Position numbers and translations under genes: made by a program | The notes under the pieces: generated by a model | Told to the model about the DNA's origin: nothing | The model's database searches: none | The model's input: only the letters and a program-made list of their open reading frames with translations | NCBI GenBank assembly: GCA_963784425.1 | Contig: CAWARM010000010.1 | Coordinates: forward strand, 62,001 to 126,000 | Length of the DNA: 64,000 bases | Direction: 5' to 3' | From: SHZL01 sp963784425 | GTDB taxonomy: Bacteria > Pseudomonadota > Gammaproteobacteria > Xanthomonadales > SZUA-36 | Shown here: piece by piece, positions 9,398-17,924 of the stretch | Layout: the number at the start of each line of letters is the position of its first letter | Position numbering within the stretch: the stretch's first letter is position 1

Positions 9398-9991
9398 ATG
9401 GAAGATTTTTTTGGCATCTATGACAAGGCCCTGAGCGCCGAGCTATGCCAGGATATTGTCCAGCGCTTTGAAAATGACCCGCGCAAGAGCCGTGGAAAAG
9501 TGGGCGAAGGTTACTATCGCCCGGATTTCAAAGGCACGATGGAAATTGATCTTGCCGATATCCGCCATGGCTGGGAGGACGTGATCAACACCGTCAACCA
9601 GAGCCTGATGTTCTATTTACGGCAATACATGAAAAAATGGACTGAGGCGTTCAAATCGGTCGAAGTTCACCACGAGGGGTATCGCGTAACCCGTTACAAT
9701 CCCGGCGAGCAATTTGATTGGCATTCGGACAATATCGGTGGCACCTACACCCGGGTGATGACGGCGATGTGGTATTTAAATACGGTGGATGAAGGCGGCG
9801 AGACGGATTACAAATGGATGGGGCGGGCAATCAAGCCGCTTGAAGGCCGGCTGATGATTTGCCCGGTGGGCTGGCCCTATTTTCATCGTGGCAATCCACC
9901 CATTTCAGGCCCCAAATACACCATCATCACCCAGTTGCATCAACAGCGCCGGGTGCAGAAGCCCGAAACTTCTTCAACTACTGCTGTTTAA
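9398..9991 (+). CDS. 2OG-Fe(II) oxygenase, prolyl-4-hydroxylase type
   Basis: The protein of about 197 residues starts MEDFFGIYDKALSAELC. The core has YNPGEQFDWHSDNIG with the H-x-D iron ligands near residue 107, then MWYLNTVDEGGETDY, and a distal His in PYFHRGNPPISGPKYTI with the co-substrate-binding basic residue. ATG 9398 is chosen because AGG lies about 10 bases upstream; in-frame TTG 9365 and ATG 9383 are alternatives. It is followed at once by a sulfotransferase-like gene, the second such pair. A similar protein is at 27625-28185. Confidence 0.85.
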   Translation: MEDFFGIYDKALSAELCQDIVQRFENDPRKSRGKVGEGYYRPDFKGTMEIDLADIRHGWEDVINTVNQSLMFYLRQYMKKWTEAFKSVEVHHEGYRVTRYNPGEQFDWHSDNIGGTYTRVMTAMWYLNTVDEGGETDYKWMGRAIKPLEGRLMICPVGWPYFHRGNPPISGPKYTIITQLHQQRRVQKPETSSTTAV

Positions 9992-10013
9992 AGGACGGCA
10001 GATAGCGGTCCCG

Positions 10014-11076
10014 GTGAATTACGCAACGGAGCGAGACGACCTGATCGATCTCACCTCGCCGGACTGGCTGCTTGCGGGGTTCGACGAGGGGCGGGAACTG
10101 TTCCAGTTTGCCCGGGTTTCACGCCAGACCTACCGCGATTCAGCATTCCTGGATCATCGCATCAAACCCTTGCCGGAACGCGTGACCACGGCCACCGGCA
10201 TAGAGGTCGATTTGACCCTGGCTAAATTGGGCAGCCGCCCGGCGGCCTGGGTTTTTCACACGGCTTTTTGTGCTTCCACGCTGCTGGCTCTCTGCCTTGA
10301 TCATCCGGGCCGGACGCTGGTTTTGCGGGAACCCAAGGTGCTTGCACGCCTTGGCGCGCTGCAGCGAGACACACCATCTCCCGAATCAGAACACATGGGG
10401 CGGCTGAAACAGCGCGTTTTCGGATTGCTGGACCGCAGCTACGAGGGGGAGGCCGTGGTCATCAAGCCGTCGAACTTCGCCAATTCGCTGGTGCAGGATG
10501 TGTTGGATGACGGGTGCGGTAACAGGCGAACAGCACCAATGCCTGTTGCTGAGCAATGGTTTGCGCAACCTGATCATTTCAATACTCAAGAATGAGCCCG
10601 AGGCACGCGAACGAATGCCCGTGTTTTTGCAGGCCTTGCTCAGGGATAGCGATTACCTTGAGCGCGCCGGCTTGCCACCAGTGGAATCTTTGGACTTGCT
10701 GCAACAAAGCGCAGTGTTCTGGCATTGCCAGCGGCATTTCTTCCAATGCATCCAGTGTCCATCCGGCATCCGGCAACTGCTGCCGGTTAGCATGGAAACT
10801 TTTTTAATCCGGCCGTTAGACACGCTGCTTTCGATCAATGAGTTTCTGCAACTCGGCATGAGCGAAGCGCTCTTGACTGAAGTTGTGCAACGCGGCGCAT
10901 TCCGTCAGCACTCCAAGACCGGCGCCGGGTATGGCCCGGAGCAGCAACATTTGGAAGCACAAGCCATTGCACAACGGCATGATGCTGAAATTCGCCGCAC
11001 CCTGAAATGGGCCGCACCTTTGCTGCGCGCCATGCCCGTTGAACCGTTTTCGGACGACGAAGAAGGATTCGCCTGA
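10014..11076 (+). pseudogene. Sulfotransferase-like protein, frame broken at a GGG run (10512-10514)
   Basis: The first frame contains AAWVFHTAFCASTLLALCLD, a P-loop-like start, then RTLVLREPKVLARLGAL and VVIKPSNFANSLVQDVLDDG. The second frame carries on with AVTGEQHQCLLLSNGLRNLI and a helical C-terminus. Removing one G from GGG at 10512-10514 fuses them into about 353 residues. The start is uncertain: GTG 10014, 22 bases after the oxygenase stop, is favoured, while an in-frame ATG at 9888 would overlap the oxygenase by about 100 bases. Related to sulfotransferases by the N-terminal loop and overall order; the activity is not proven. Confidence 0.62.
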
Positions 11077-11094
11077 GCTTGCAAAAACTGCGCT

Positions 11095-11793
11095 TCAGGG
11101 CTGGCCCTGCCATCTGAAACTGCAGTTCGCCGCCACCGTTATGCGCGGAGACGTACCAAAATATGGCGTCACTTCATGTTGCACGAATGCAGGGAACACC
11201 AGCAGGTCACCCGGCCTCATTTCGTAGTTTATGGAGCCAACATGGTGGGGCTTTTTCCAATTCTCGTTTCCCGGGTCACGGTACATGTTGGCATTGGTCC
11301 TGGGATCCTTGAAATTGAGCATTCCTCCTTTTGGCATATCAGCGGGTTGCTCGCCCGGATCTACCATGTATACCGCCGACCAGGAAGCATTGGGATGGGT
11401 GTGGCTGGAAATGTACCCGCCAAATCGCGTGACGTGATACCAGGCATCCGTTATGACCTTCAAACGGTCGCACTCCTCGATTGAGTACCCATTGGTTGCA
11501 GTGACCGCATGCACGATGCCGTGCAGAAAAAACATCTTCAAATCCTGTACGGCCCGGTTCGGGTCTTTGAACAAATCGAACGAGCTTTCGAATATCCGCA
11601 CCTGGTTGCTGGGGATGTACTCCGGGTTGCGGTATTTCTCCCCTTCTGCTTCCTGCCCAAGGATGAATTTCTTCAATTCAGAATTAAGTAAGCGCGGCTG
11701 CGGATAACGCGACGAAAATACCGGTGTTGAAAAGTCTCCCCAGCCAGTAATTTCGGGTTTTGGTGATGGGTTTGATGCTGGTGGGTTTGACAT
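11095..11793 (-). CDS. Putative 2OG-Fe(II) oxygenase (TIGR02466-like)
   Basis: The 232-residue product has WYHVTRFGGYISSHTHPNAS in mid-protein, WSAVYMVDPGE, and near the C-terminus GDLLVFPAFVQHEVTPYFG with the distal His, then RITVAANCSF. This matches the TIGR02466 group of predicted 2OG oxygenases, whose substrates are unknown. It is the fourth oxygenase type in the island, convergent with the broken sulfotransferase (18-base gap). GGAG lies about 12 bases before the ATG. Confidence 0.78.
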   Translation of the reverse strand: MSNPPASNPSPKPEITGWGDFSTPVFSSRYPQPRLLNSELKKFILGQEAEGEKYRNPEYIPSNQVRIFESSFDLFKDPNRAVQDLKMFFLHGIVHAVTATNGYSIEECDRLKVITDAWYHVTRFGGYISSHTHPNASWSAVYMVDPGEQPADMPKGGMLNFKDPRTNANMYRDPGNENWKKPHHVGSINYEMRPGDLLVFPAFVQHEVTPYFGTSPRITVAANCSFRWQGQP

Positions 11794-12103
11794 CCAGTCA
11801 CATGCTCCTCTGCCTGGTCAAACTTTCAAGGCTGTGCAGCCAACTGTCAAGCACTGATTGCAGCCATTCTTCACTCAACGGCCCGTGATGGAACCTGCAG
11901 TCGCGGTCGAAGCCGGCCGCAGGCGACGGGCCAGCGTTGCACAAACCGGACGGAGCTTGTACATTTCGATTGAGGCCGCCGCGCGCCTTTGCACCTGTGG
12001 TACACATGACAGGGCTTATTTAATGACAGTGCGGTGGCGAACCTGACCGGGGCTTTGCAACAAGGTCTTATGCCGGTTGGCGCCTGCACAAGGGGGGACC
12101 CGA
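11794..12103. other. Divergent intergenic region without a firm gene
   Basis: About 310 bases lie between two divergent genes. Apart from the doubtful minus-strand frame at 11798-12007 and the strong ribosome-binding site AGGGGGGA (about 12091-12098) for the kinase, I see no repeat, tRNA or clear promoter. Confidence 0.4.
11798..12007 (-). CDS. Possible small or remnant ORF upstream of the TIGR02466-like gene
   Basis: A 69-residue frame ends 4 bases before the start of the oxygenase gene, as operon partners do. Its C-terminal half (GPLSEEWLQSVLDSWLHSLESL) reads like an amphipathic helix, while the N-terminal half looks non-coding. It may be the tail of a decayed gene or chance. I recognise no family. 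Confidence 0.2.
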   Translation of the reverse strand: MCTTGAKARGGLNRNVQAPSGLCNAGPSPAAGFDRDCRFHHGPLSEEWLQSVLDSWLHSLESLTRQRSM

Positions 12104-13405
12104 ATGCAGGGCAGGTCTTTTCAATCGTTCGGCCCCGGGTCGCTTTTCGGCCGTTTGACCCGGGTTCTGATTTTCTTGCGCGCCCATATTCTTCGTGCTG
12201 CGCCAGGTCCAGAAAATACACCTGGCCTTGGCCTGGACTTGCTCAGGCATGAACTGCGTACACCGGTTACCGGGATACTGGGTATGTGCGAACTTCTGCA
12301 AAAATCGGAGCTGACGGGCGAACAGTTCCAACTGGCCAGTGCCATGACGGAGTCTGGTAAACAACTACTGAGGTTGATTTCCGGGATTGGCTCCGGGTTT
12401 GGTTCGGAGATTAGCTCGGGGCTTGGCGCCGGGTTTGCCCTCGATAGTCCTGCAACGATTGAGGGTAGCCAGGCAGGGAAGCAAGACTTGAATGGCGCTA
12501 TGCTGATGGAGCAAGTCATCCGCGCACATTGGCCCGCTGCCCAAAGCAAGGGTATCGGTCTGTTTCTGCACTTTGATCATCGTTTGCCCGCGTGCTGGCG
12601 TGCGGATATTGTTTGCCTGCGACAGTTGCTGGATAACCTCTTGACCAATGCCATCAAGTTTACCCACCAGGGGTATGTGCTGGTGGAAGTTTTGCAATCG
12701 CAGCTCAATTCATCGGGGCGGGCGGATGTGGAACTGAAAGTAAGTGACACCGGCATTGGAATTGCGCACCGGGATGCCCGCCGGATTTATTCCGTTCGCG
12801 AGCAGGGGAGTGGGGACATCGCTGACCGCTTTGGCGGCTCCGGTCTGGGTTTGTACGTCTCCAGTCGTATGGCTACCGTGTTGGGAGGTTTCATTACGCA
12901 TGAATCATCGGGATATGGCAGAACCTGCTTCCGGGTGGCACTCCCGGACCTCGCCGACCCGGGAACTGGGGATTTCGGTCGCCCGCAGCCCCGCTTGCTG
13001 AAGGACCTGAAATGCCTGCTGGCAATGCGGCCGCCGCAGGCTGCGGTACTGGAGCAGCTGTTGCTGCGAATTGGAGTGCAGGTAACGTTAAATCCTGAGC
13101 GGCGGGACAGCATAATTCCCGTCGGAGTGGACGTCGTTATTTGTGACCAGGTGTTATTGCATAAGGCGAAGGACCGCGCGGAAGCCGCCTCAGGCCAGAA
13201 CACCCTCCTGTTGCTTTCTCCTTCGCATGGGTCCAATCCGGCGACTTTCGCCGCAATGCAGGGGACTGCAGCTACAGAGCTGCTTCAACCCGTCCTACGA
13301 TCGAACCTGGAGCCCCTGTTGCTGCGCGTGGCCTTACAGCGCAAGCTGCAAATCGCTGCCCCTGGAAATGAGACCCTTGGAAATGAAACCCTGGGAAGGG
13401 GTTAG
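12104..13405 (+). CDS. Soluble histidine kinase with a degenerate C-terminal receiver-like domain
   Basis: From ATG 12104, preceded by AGGGGGGA, the protein has 433 residues. A HisKA helix holds the phospho-accepting His in LLRHELRTPVTG (about residue 50). A Gly/Ser-rich linker follows (GSGFGSEISSGLGAGF), then the ATPase domain with N-box DNLLTNAIKF, G1 SDTGIGI and G2 GGSGLGLYVSSR. The last 130 residues resemble a receiver fold but lack the usual acidic pocket and Lys. No membrane segment or input domain is evident. It ends 4 bases inside the convergent hemE gene. No cognate regulator is adjacent. Confidence 0.8.
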   Translation: MQGRSFQSFGPGSLFGRLTRVLIFLRAHILRAAPGPENTPGLGLDLLRHELRTPVTGILGMCELLQKSELTGEQFQLASAMTESGKQLLRLISGIGSGFGSEISSGLGAGFALDSPATIEGSQAGKQDLNGAMLMEQVIRAHWPAAQSKGIGLFLHFDHRLPACWRADIVCLRQLLDNLLTNAIKFTHQGYVLVEVLQSQLNSSGRADVELKVSDTGIGIAHRDARRIYSVREQGSGDIADRFGGSGLGLYVSSRMATVLGGFITHESSGYGRTCFRVALPDLADPGTGDFGRPQPRLLKDLKCLLAMRPPQAAVLEQLLLRIGVQVTLNPERRDSIIPVGVDVVICDQVLLHKAKDRAEAASGQNTLLLLSPSHGSNPATFAAMQGTAATELLQPVLRSNLEPLLLRVALQRKLQIAAPGNETLGNETLGRG

Positions 13406-14460
13406 TGAAAGGACGGGCTAAGCTCCCAGACGGTATTGACCAGGGCTTGCAGGTGGTCCGGATCTACGTCGGGAGTAATACCATGGCCCAGGTTGAACAC
13501 GTGCCCGGATCCGTGGCCAAAACTGCTCAGTACCTGGCTGGCTTCGTGTCGAATCACTGCGGGGGCGGCGAGTAGAATTGCAGGGTCCATGTTGCCTTGC
13601 AAGGCAACTCTCTGCCCGACCCGGGAGCGAGCTTCGGCCAGTGACATGGTCCAATCAAGGCCCAGGGCATCACAACCCGTGTCTGCCTGGGCTTCCAGGT
13701 GCGCATTGCATCCTTTGCAAAACAGGATGACCGGTACGCGCTTGCCGTCATGTTCCCGCTTCAAGCCAGCGACAATCCGCCCCAGGTAGCGCACGGAAAA
13801 CTCTTTGAATGCATCGGCTGACAGTACTCCGCCCCAGGTGTCGAAAATCTGCACCACCTGGGCGCCGCTTTCGATCTGCGCGTTGAGGTAGTCAGTTACC
13901 GTGTCAGCGAGCTTTTCAAGCAGCAGGTGTGCCAGTGCGGGCTGGTCGTAGATCAGTTTCTTGATCTTGCCGAAGGACTTGCTCGGCCCACCTTCCACCA
14001 TGTAGGTCGCCAGGGTCCATGGACTTCCGCTGAAACCGATCAATGGAACCCGGCCGGCCAGTTCATGCCGCACCAGCTTGATTGCGTCCATGACATAGGC
14101 AAGGGATTCATTGACATCCGGTCGCGGAAGACTGCGAATGTCTGACCCGGTTTGCAAGGGCCTTTTGAATTTTGGCCCTTCGCCCTCGGTGAAATAAAGC
14201 CCAAGGCCCATGACGTCAGGGATGGTGAGGATGTCAGAAAAGATGATGGCTGCGTCGAGGTTAAACCGGCGCAGTGGTTGCAGGGTGACTTCACATGCCA
14301 GTTCCGGGGTCTGGCACAGTTGCAGGAAGCTACCCGCTTCGGCCCTGGTCCTGAGATATTCCGGCAGGTAACGCCCGGCCTGGCGCATCACCCACAGTGG
14401 CGTCCGATCCACGTGCTCGCGGAGCAAGGCCTTGATGATCAGGTCGTTGGCAAGTTCCAT
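13402..14460 (-). CDS. hemE: Uroporphyrinogen decarboxylase
   Basis: The 352-residue product has the family signature RTPLWVMRQAGRYLPEY near the N-terminus, the second signature GFSGSPWTLATYMVEG near residue 145, and the active-site Asp in FSDILTIPDVMG. It removes four carboxyl groups from uroporphyrinogen III to give coproporphyrinogen III in heme synthesis. Length is normal. It is the last gene of an aroK-aroB-hemE unit on the minus strand, 21 bases after aroB. Confidence 0.97.
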   Translation of the reverse strand: MELANDLIIKALLREHVDRTPLWVMRQAGRYLPEYLRTRAEAGSFLQLCQTPELACEVTLQPLRRFNLDAAIIFSDILTIPDVMGLGLYFTEGEGPKFKRPLQTGSDIRSLPRPDVNESLAYVMDAIKLVRHELAGRVPLIGFSGSPWTLATYMVEGGPSKSFGKIKKLIYDQPALAHLLLEKLADTVTDYLNAQIESGAQVVQIFDTWGGVLSADAFKEFSVRYLGRIVAGLKREHDGKRVPVILFCKGCNAHLEAQADTGCDALGLDWTMSLAEARSRVGQRVALQGNMDPAILLAAPAVIRHEASQVLSSFGHGSGHVFNLGHGITPDVDPDHLQALVNTVWELSPSFH

Positions 14461-14481
14461 CGCTTTGGTCCTTCGTTGGGA

Positions 14482-15597
14482 TCAGGCGTGCGGGCGAAGC
14501 GGGCGGCACAGCTCAATTGCAGCCGACATCTCTTCATGGGTGGATTCGGTGTCAACCAGCGCTTTTCCGATTCTTTCCAGCAAGATGAGCCTGGGGCCGC
14601 TGGCCACTGCTTTTTTGTCCAGTTCAAGGGCCGCTATCATTGCTGCGCCGCTTACCGACTCCGGCAACTCAACCGGGAGGTGAAAATCCTGCAATAGCTT
14701 GCGGATTCGAAGCCCGACGCCTGTGGGGCACAATCCGCGTAATTCACTCAAGCGGGTGGCAACGGTCATGCCAATCGCCACCGCCTCTCCGTGGAGAAAC
14801 TGGCGATAGCCCGTTAATGTCTCGAGCGCGTGCCCAAAACTGTGGCCGAAATTGAGAATGGCCCTGATCCCCGCTTCTTTTTCATCCGCGGAAACGATTT
14901 GGGCCTTGTTTTCCACGGAACGACGAATGAAATACTGCAAGATAGCGGCCTCGCGAGTTTTGATGGCCTCCTTATTACTTTCCAACCAGTCAAACAGGGC
15001 AGGATCCATGATGGCCCCGTACTTCACGACTTCAGCCATGCCGGCATTGAATTCGCGATCCGGCAGGGTATCCAGCGTGGACGTATCGATGACGACCGCG
15101 TCCGGTTGATGAAAAGCGCCGATCAGGTTCTTGCCGGCCGGGTGGTTAATTCCCGTCTTGCCGCCGATCGAGGCATCAACTTGCGCCAACAAGGTCGTGG
15201 GTACCTGCACAAAGCGAATCCCCCGCATGTAACTGGCTGCGGCAAATCCCGTGATGTCGCCAACCACCCCGCCACCGAGTGCTATTGCGGTTGTATCACG
15301 GCGCGCATGCATCGCCACCAGGCAATCGATAATTCCGGACCAGGTTTCCCGGGTCTTGCAGTGCTCGCCATCTGCAATGATGTGCACGGTGACGTCCCGC
15401 CCGTGTAAGGCTGCTTGCAGCTGGTGCAGATACATGGGAGCAACAACTTCGTTGCTCACGATCAGCGTTTTACCCCGGCCAAGGTGCCGCTTCCACACCT
15501 CAGGATCAGAAATAATTTTGTGCCCAAGATAGACCGGGTAGCCGCTCCTGGCAGGGTTAACCCGGATGGTTTGCATGTCAGGCTGAATGATTTGCAT
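14482..15597 (-). CDS. aroB: 3-dehydroquinate synthase
   Basis: This 371-residue protein has the NAD-binding GGGVVGDITGFAAASYMRG, the segment VPTTLLAQVDASIGGKTGIN, and metal-ligand motifs including ILNFGHSFGHALE. It converts DAHP to 3-dehydroquinate in the shikimate pathway. The ATG at 15597 overlaps aroK by 20 bases; the internal ATG at 15576, just after the aroK stop, gives the more usual N-terminus (MQTIRVNPARSGYPV). Its position after aroK is standard for proteobacteria. Confidence 0.96.
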   Translation of the reverse strand: MQIIQPDMQTIRVNPARSGYPVYLGHKIISDPEVWKRHLGRGKTLIVSNEVVAPMYLHQLQAALHGRDVTVHIIADGEHCKTRETWSGIIDCLVAMHARRDTTAIALGGGVVGDITGFAAASYMRGIRFVQVPTTLLAQVDASIGGKTGINHPAGKNLIGAFHQPDAVVIDTSTLDTLPDREFNAGMAEVVKYGAIMDPALFDWLESNKEAIKTREAAILQYFIRRSVENKAQIVSADEKEAGIRAILNFGHSFGHALETLTGYRQFLHGEAVAIGMTVATRLSELRGLCPTGVGLRIRKLLQDFHLPVELPESVSGAAMIAALELDKKAVASGPRLILLERIGKALVDTESTHEEMSAAIELCRPLRPHA

Positions 15598-16126
15598 ACT
15601 GGCCCATGTGTTGGCAGATCACTTGGTAAATCTGGGTAATGGTGCTGTCAATGTTGCGATTCTTCACGGGAAACACGAGGTCCGCCACGGATTCGTACAA
15701 GGGATTCCTGATTTCCGCCATTTCACTCAGTGTATGTTCTTTGTTCATGTCTTGTAGCAAAGGCCTTGAGCGGTCCCTCTGCAGCCTCTCCAGTTGTTGC
15801 CTGACGGTGGTACGCAGATAAATCACGACGCCGCTATTCTTCAGGAGCTCCCGGTTGGTTGCGCTTAAAACAGCACCGCCCCCGGTGGCGACCAGTACCC
15901 CTTCCCGCGCGGACAGTTCTTGCAGCATACGGGTTTCACGTGCGCGAAAGCCAACTTCTCCTTCAATTTCGAAGATCAGGTTGATCCGGGCGCCGCAGCG
16001 GGCTTCTATTTCCTGGTCGGAATCATAAAACTCCAGGTCCAGTTTTCGCGCCAGACGGCTCCCGATAGTGGTTTTCCCGGAACCCATGGGGCCCACCAGG
16101 TAGATATTTTTCTTGCCCGGTGCCAT
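15578..16126 (-). CDS. aroK: Shikimate kinase
   Basis: The 182-residue product has Walker A GPMGSGKTT at residues 12-20, the shikimate-binding DSDQEIE and FRARE segments, GGG near residue 80, and the lid stretch RDRSRPLL. It phosphorylates shikimate at the 3-hydroxyl using ATP. It is the first gene of the aroK-aroB-hemE unit and divergent from the exosortase gene. Confidence 0.96.
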   Translation of the reverse strand: MAPGKKNIYLVGPMGSGKTTIGSRLARKLDLEFYDSDQEIEARCGARINLIFEIEGEVGFRARETRMLQELSAREGVLVATGGGAVLSATNRELLKNSGVVIYLRTTVRQQLERLQRDRSRPLLQDMNKEHTLSEMAEIRNPLYESVADLVFPVKNRNIDSTITQIYQVICQHMGQYANHSA

Positions 16127-16211
16127 TGTACCGGTCTATCCCAGGCGTGCATGCGATGTGAACATTGGGTACCATGGCGGAACCTTTTTGACTCCTGCGT
16201 CCCCATTCCTG

Positions 16212-16733
16212 ATGATTCGATTTTTCATATTGTTCACGGTTTTACTGGTTGGCCTGTTCACGCTGGAGATTCTACAGCCGGCGGAAAAGTACGTCATCCT
16301 GCCATTTACTTCATTTGTTGCCGATGTCAGTGTTTGGCTCATCCAGTTTTTTGATGATGGCGTGGTGGCCAAGGCAAATGTCATCAAAGACTCTGTGAGT
16401 GGTTTTGGCGTCCGGATTGAGCGTGGGTGTAATGGCGTCGAAGCCATGATCATCCTGTTTGCGGCCATTTTTGCTTTTCCGGCGCCCATGAAGAACAAGT
16501 TGATGGGCTTTGTCGTAGGGTTCTTCGCAATCCAGATCCTGAACCTGCTTCGAATAGTCAGCCTGTTTTATCTCGGACAGTGGAACCAGGTGGCATTTGA
16601 ATGGTTTCATCTGTACCTGTGGCAGGCATTGATCATTATGGACGCGCTGGTTGTTTGGCTGATTTGGCTACGCACCTTGCCCCAGGCGAAGTTGCGTCGT
16701 CAGCGGGATGCCGAGGCCCAAAAGGGCCCCTGA
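16212..16733 (+). CDS. xrtH: Exosortase H (membrane cysteine transpeptidase)
   Basis: From ATG 16212 the product has 173 residues and several membrane segments. It carries the exosortase triad: Cys in ERGCNGVEAMI, Arg in LNLLRIVSLFYLG, and His in FEWFHLYLWQ. Length and motif spacing fit the short XrtH group, which processes proteins with an IPTLxxWG-type C-terminal sorting tail. An in-frame ATG at 16113 would add 33 residues without membrane character and overlap the aroK start, so it is rejected. No target with such a tail is encoded in the window. Confidence 0.85.
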   Translation: MIRFFILFTVLLVGLFTLEILQPAEKYVILPFTSFVADVSVWLIQFFDDGVVAKANVIKDSVSGFGVRIERGCNGVEAMIILFAAIFAFPAPMKNKLMGFVVGFFAIQILNLLRIVSLFYLGQWNQVAFEWFHLYLWQALIIMDALVVWLIWLRTLPQAKLRRQRDAEAQKGP

Positions 16734-16751
16734 GGCGCGGAGAATTCCCGG

Positions 16752-17369
16752 ATGAACAGTAATCCTGTGAAATCAGCCGGCATCCTGCCCTTGTCGCAGG
16801 AAATTATTGACCGATTCAACCACGCAATGCATGCGGCGCGTGCGCTTGGCGAACCTGAGCCCACTGCCATGGTATTGGCGACCAGTGACGGGGCAGGCCT
16901 GGTCACGTCGCGGACGGTCTTGCTCAAAGCCCTGGACGTGGACGGGTTTGTGTTTTTTACCAACACCACCAGCCGAAAAGGCCAACAACTGCAGGCCTGT
17001 CCCAGGGCGGCGGCGACGTTCCTGTGGAAAACCATCGAGAACCAGGTGCAACTTGAAGGCCCGGTCAGCCGGGTCAGTGACGCGGAAGCGGATGCGTATT
17101 TTTCTACCCGTGACCGCGGTAGCCAAGTCGGTGCGTGGGCTTCTTTGCAGTCCCAGAAGCTCGATTGCCGGGAAACGCTGGAGCGCAGGGCCGCGGAGTT
17201 CGAACACAAATTCGAGGGTCGGGAAGTATTACGTCCAGCGCACTGGTCAGGCTTCCGCCTGGAGCCGGAAAGCGTGGAATTCTGGCAAGGCCGGAAGTTT
17301 CGCCTGCATGACCGATTGAAATACAGCCAGGAAAACGGTCAATGGGTGACGCAGCTCCTTTATCCCTGA
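16752..17369 (+). CDS. pdxH: Pyridoxamine 5'-phosphate oxidase
   Basis: The 205-residue protein has the FMN-binding SRTVLLKALDVDGFVFFTN and RKGQQL segments, then SRDRGSQ-type TRDRGSQVGAWAS, and the C-terminal signature FWQGRKFRLHDRLKY for substrate binding. It oxidises pyridoxine/pyridoxamine phosphate to PLP with oxygen. It lies 18 bases after the exosortase gene in the same direction and may be co-transcribed. Confidence 0.97.
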   Translation: MNSNPVKSAGILPLSQEIIDRFNHAMHAARALGEPEPTAMVLATSDGAGLVTSRTVLLKALDVDGFVFFTNTTSRKGQQLQACPRAAATFLWKTIENQVQLEGPVSRVSDAEADAYFSTRDRGSQVGAWASLQSQKLDCRETLERRAAEFEHKFEGREVLRPAHWSGFRLEPESVEFWQGRKFRLHDRLKYSQENGQWVTQLLYP

Positions 17370-17391
17370 AAGCGGTGTATTGGCCTGAAAC

Positions 17392-17838
17392 CTACTCGGT
17401 AAAGAACTGCTGGCGAAAGCTCAATTCAAATGGCTTTGGTTCGCCCTCAACCTGGACGCTTACAGTGAAATTGTACGTTTCCATGTTGGCAATGGGTAAT
17501 TCGCCAATATAGTAAACCGCGCCTTCCCCTTCCTCGATCGCCCGCATTTCAACCGTGCGGCGCTGACCGGTCAGGTTAATGGAGTTTGTCGTTACGGTCG
17601 CATGCACCGGGGTGCCATATTCGCTGGTGCTCTTGTCCAGTACCGTAATGTTTACCACCGCCCGGCTGGAAGAGCGTTTAATTCCGTATCCCTGTGCTAC
17701 CTGCGCCGGGAGCAAATTGGCATTGATGGCGTTGTAGTGAATTTCGTATTTTCCGAATGTTTCTGACTGTTGGGCAAAGCAGGTATTGAATTGGAGCAGC
17801 AGGCTGCCGAAGAGCAAGAGTGAAAGCAGACGACGCAT
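17392..17838 (-). CDS. DUF4426-family periplasmic protein
   Basis: This 148-residue protein has a signal peptide (MRRLLSLLLFGSLLLQFNTC, cleaved near FAQ) and a beta-rich body starting FGKYEIHYNAINANLL, typical of DUF4426. Such genes are commonly found beside yggT-proC in gammaproteobacteria, as here. Its role is unknown. A Cys in the signal region is not in a good lipobox, so a soluble periplasmic protein is more likely than a lipoprotein. Confidence 0.78.
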   Translation of the reverse strand: MRRLLSLLLFGSLLLQFNTCFAQQSETFGKYEIHYNAINANLLPAQVAQGYGIKRSSSRAVVNITVLDKSTSEYGTPVHATVTTNSINLTGQRRTVEMRAIEEGEGAVYYIGELPIANMETYNFTVSVQVEGEPKPFELSFRQQFFTE

Positions 17839-17924
17839 GTAATTTCTCCCGGGTCAATGGTGCAAACAACAGAAGAAGCGACCGCAAGGGCAAGGATATT
17901 GCCACGACGGTTAAACCGGTCCGG

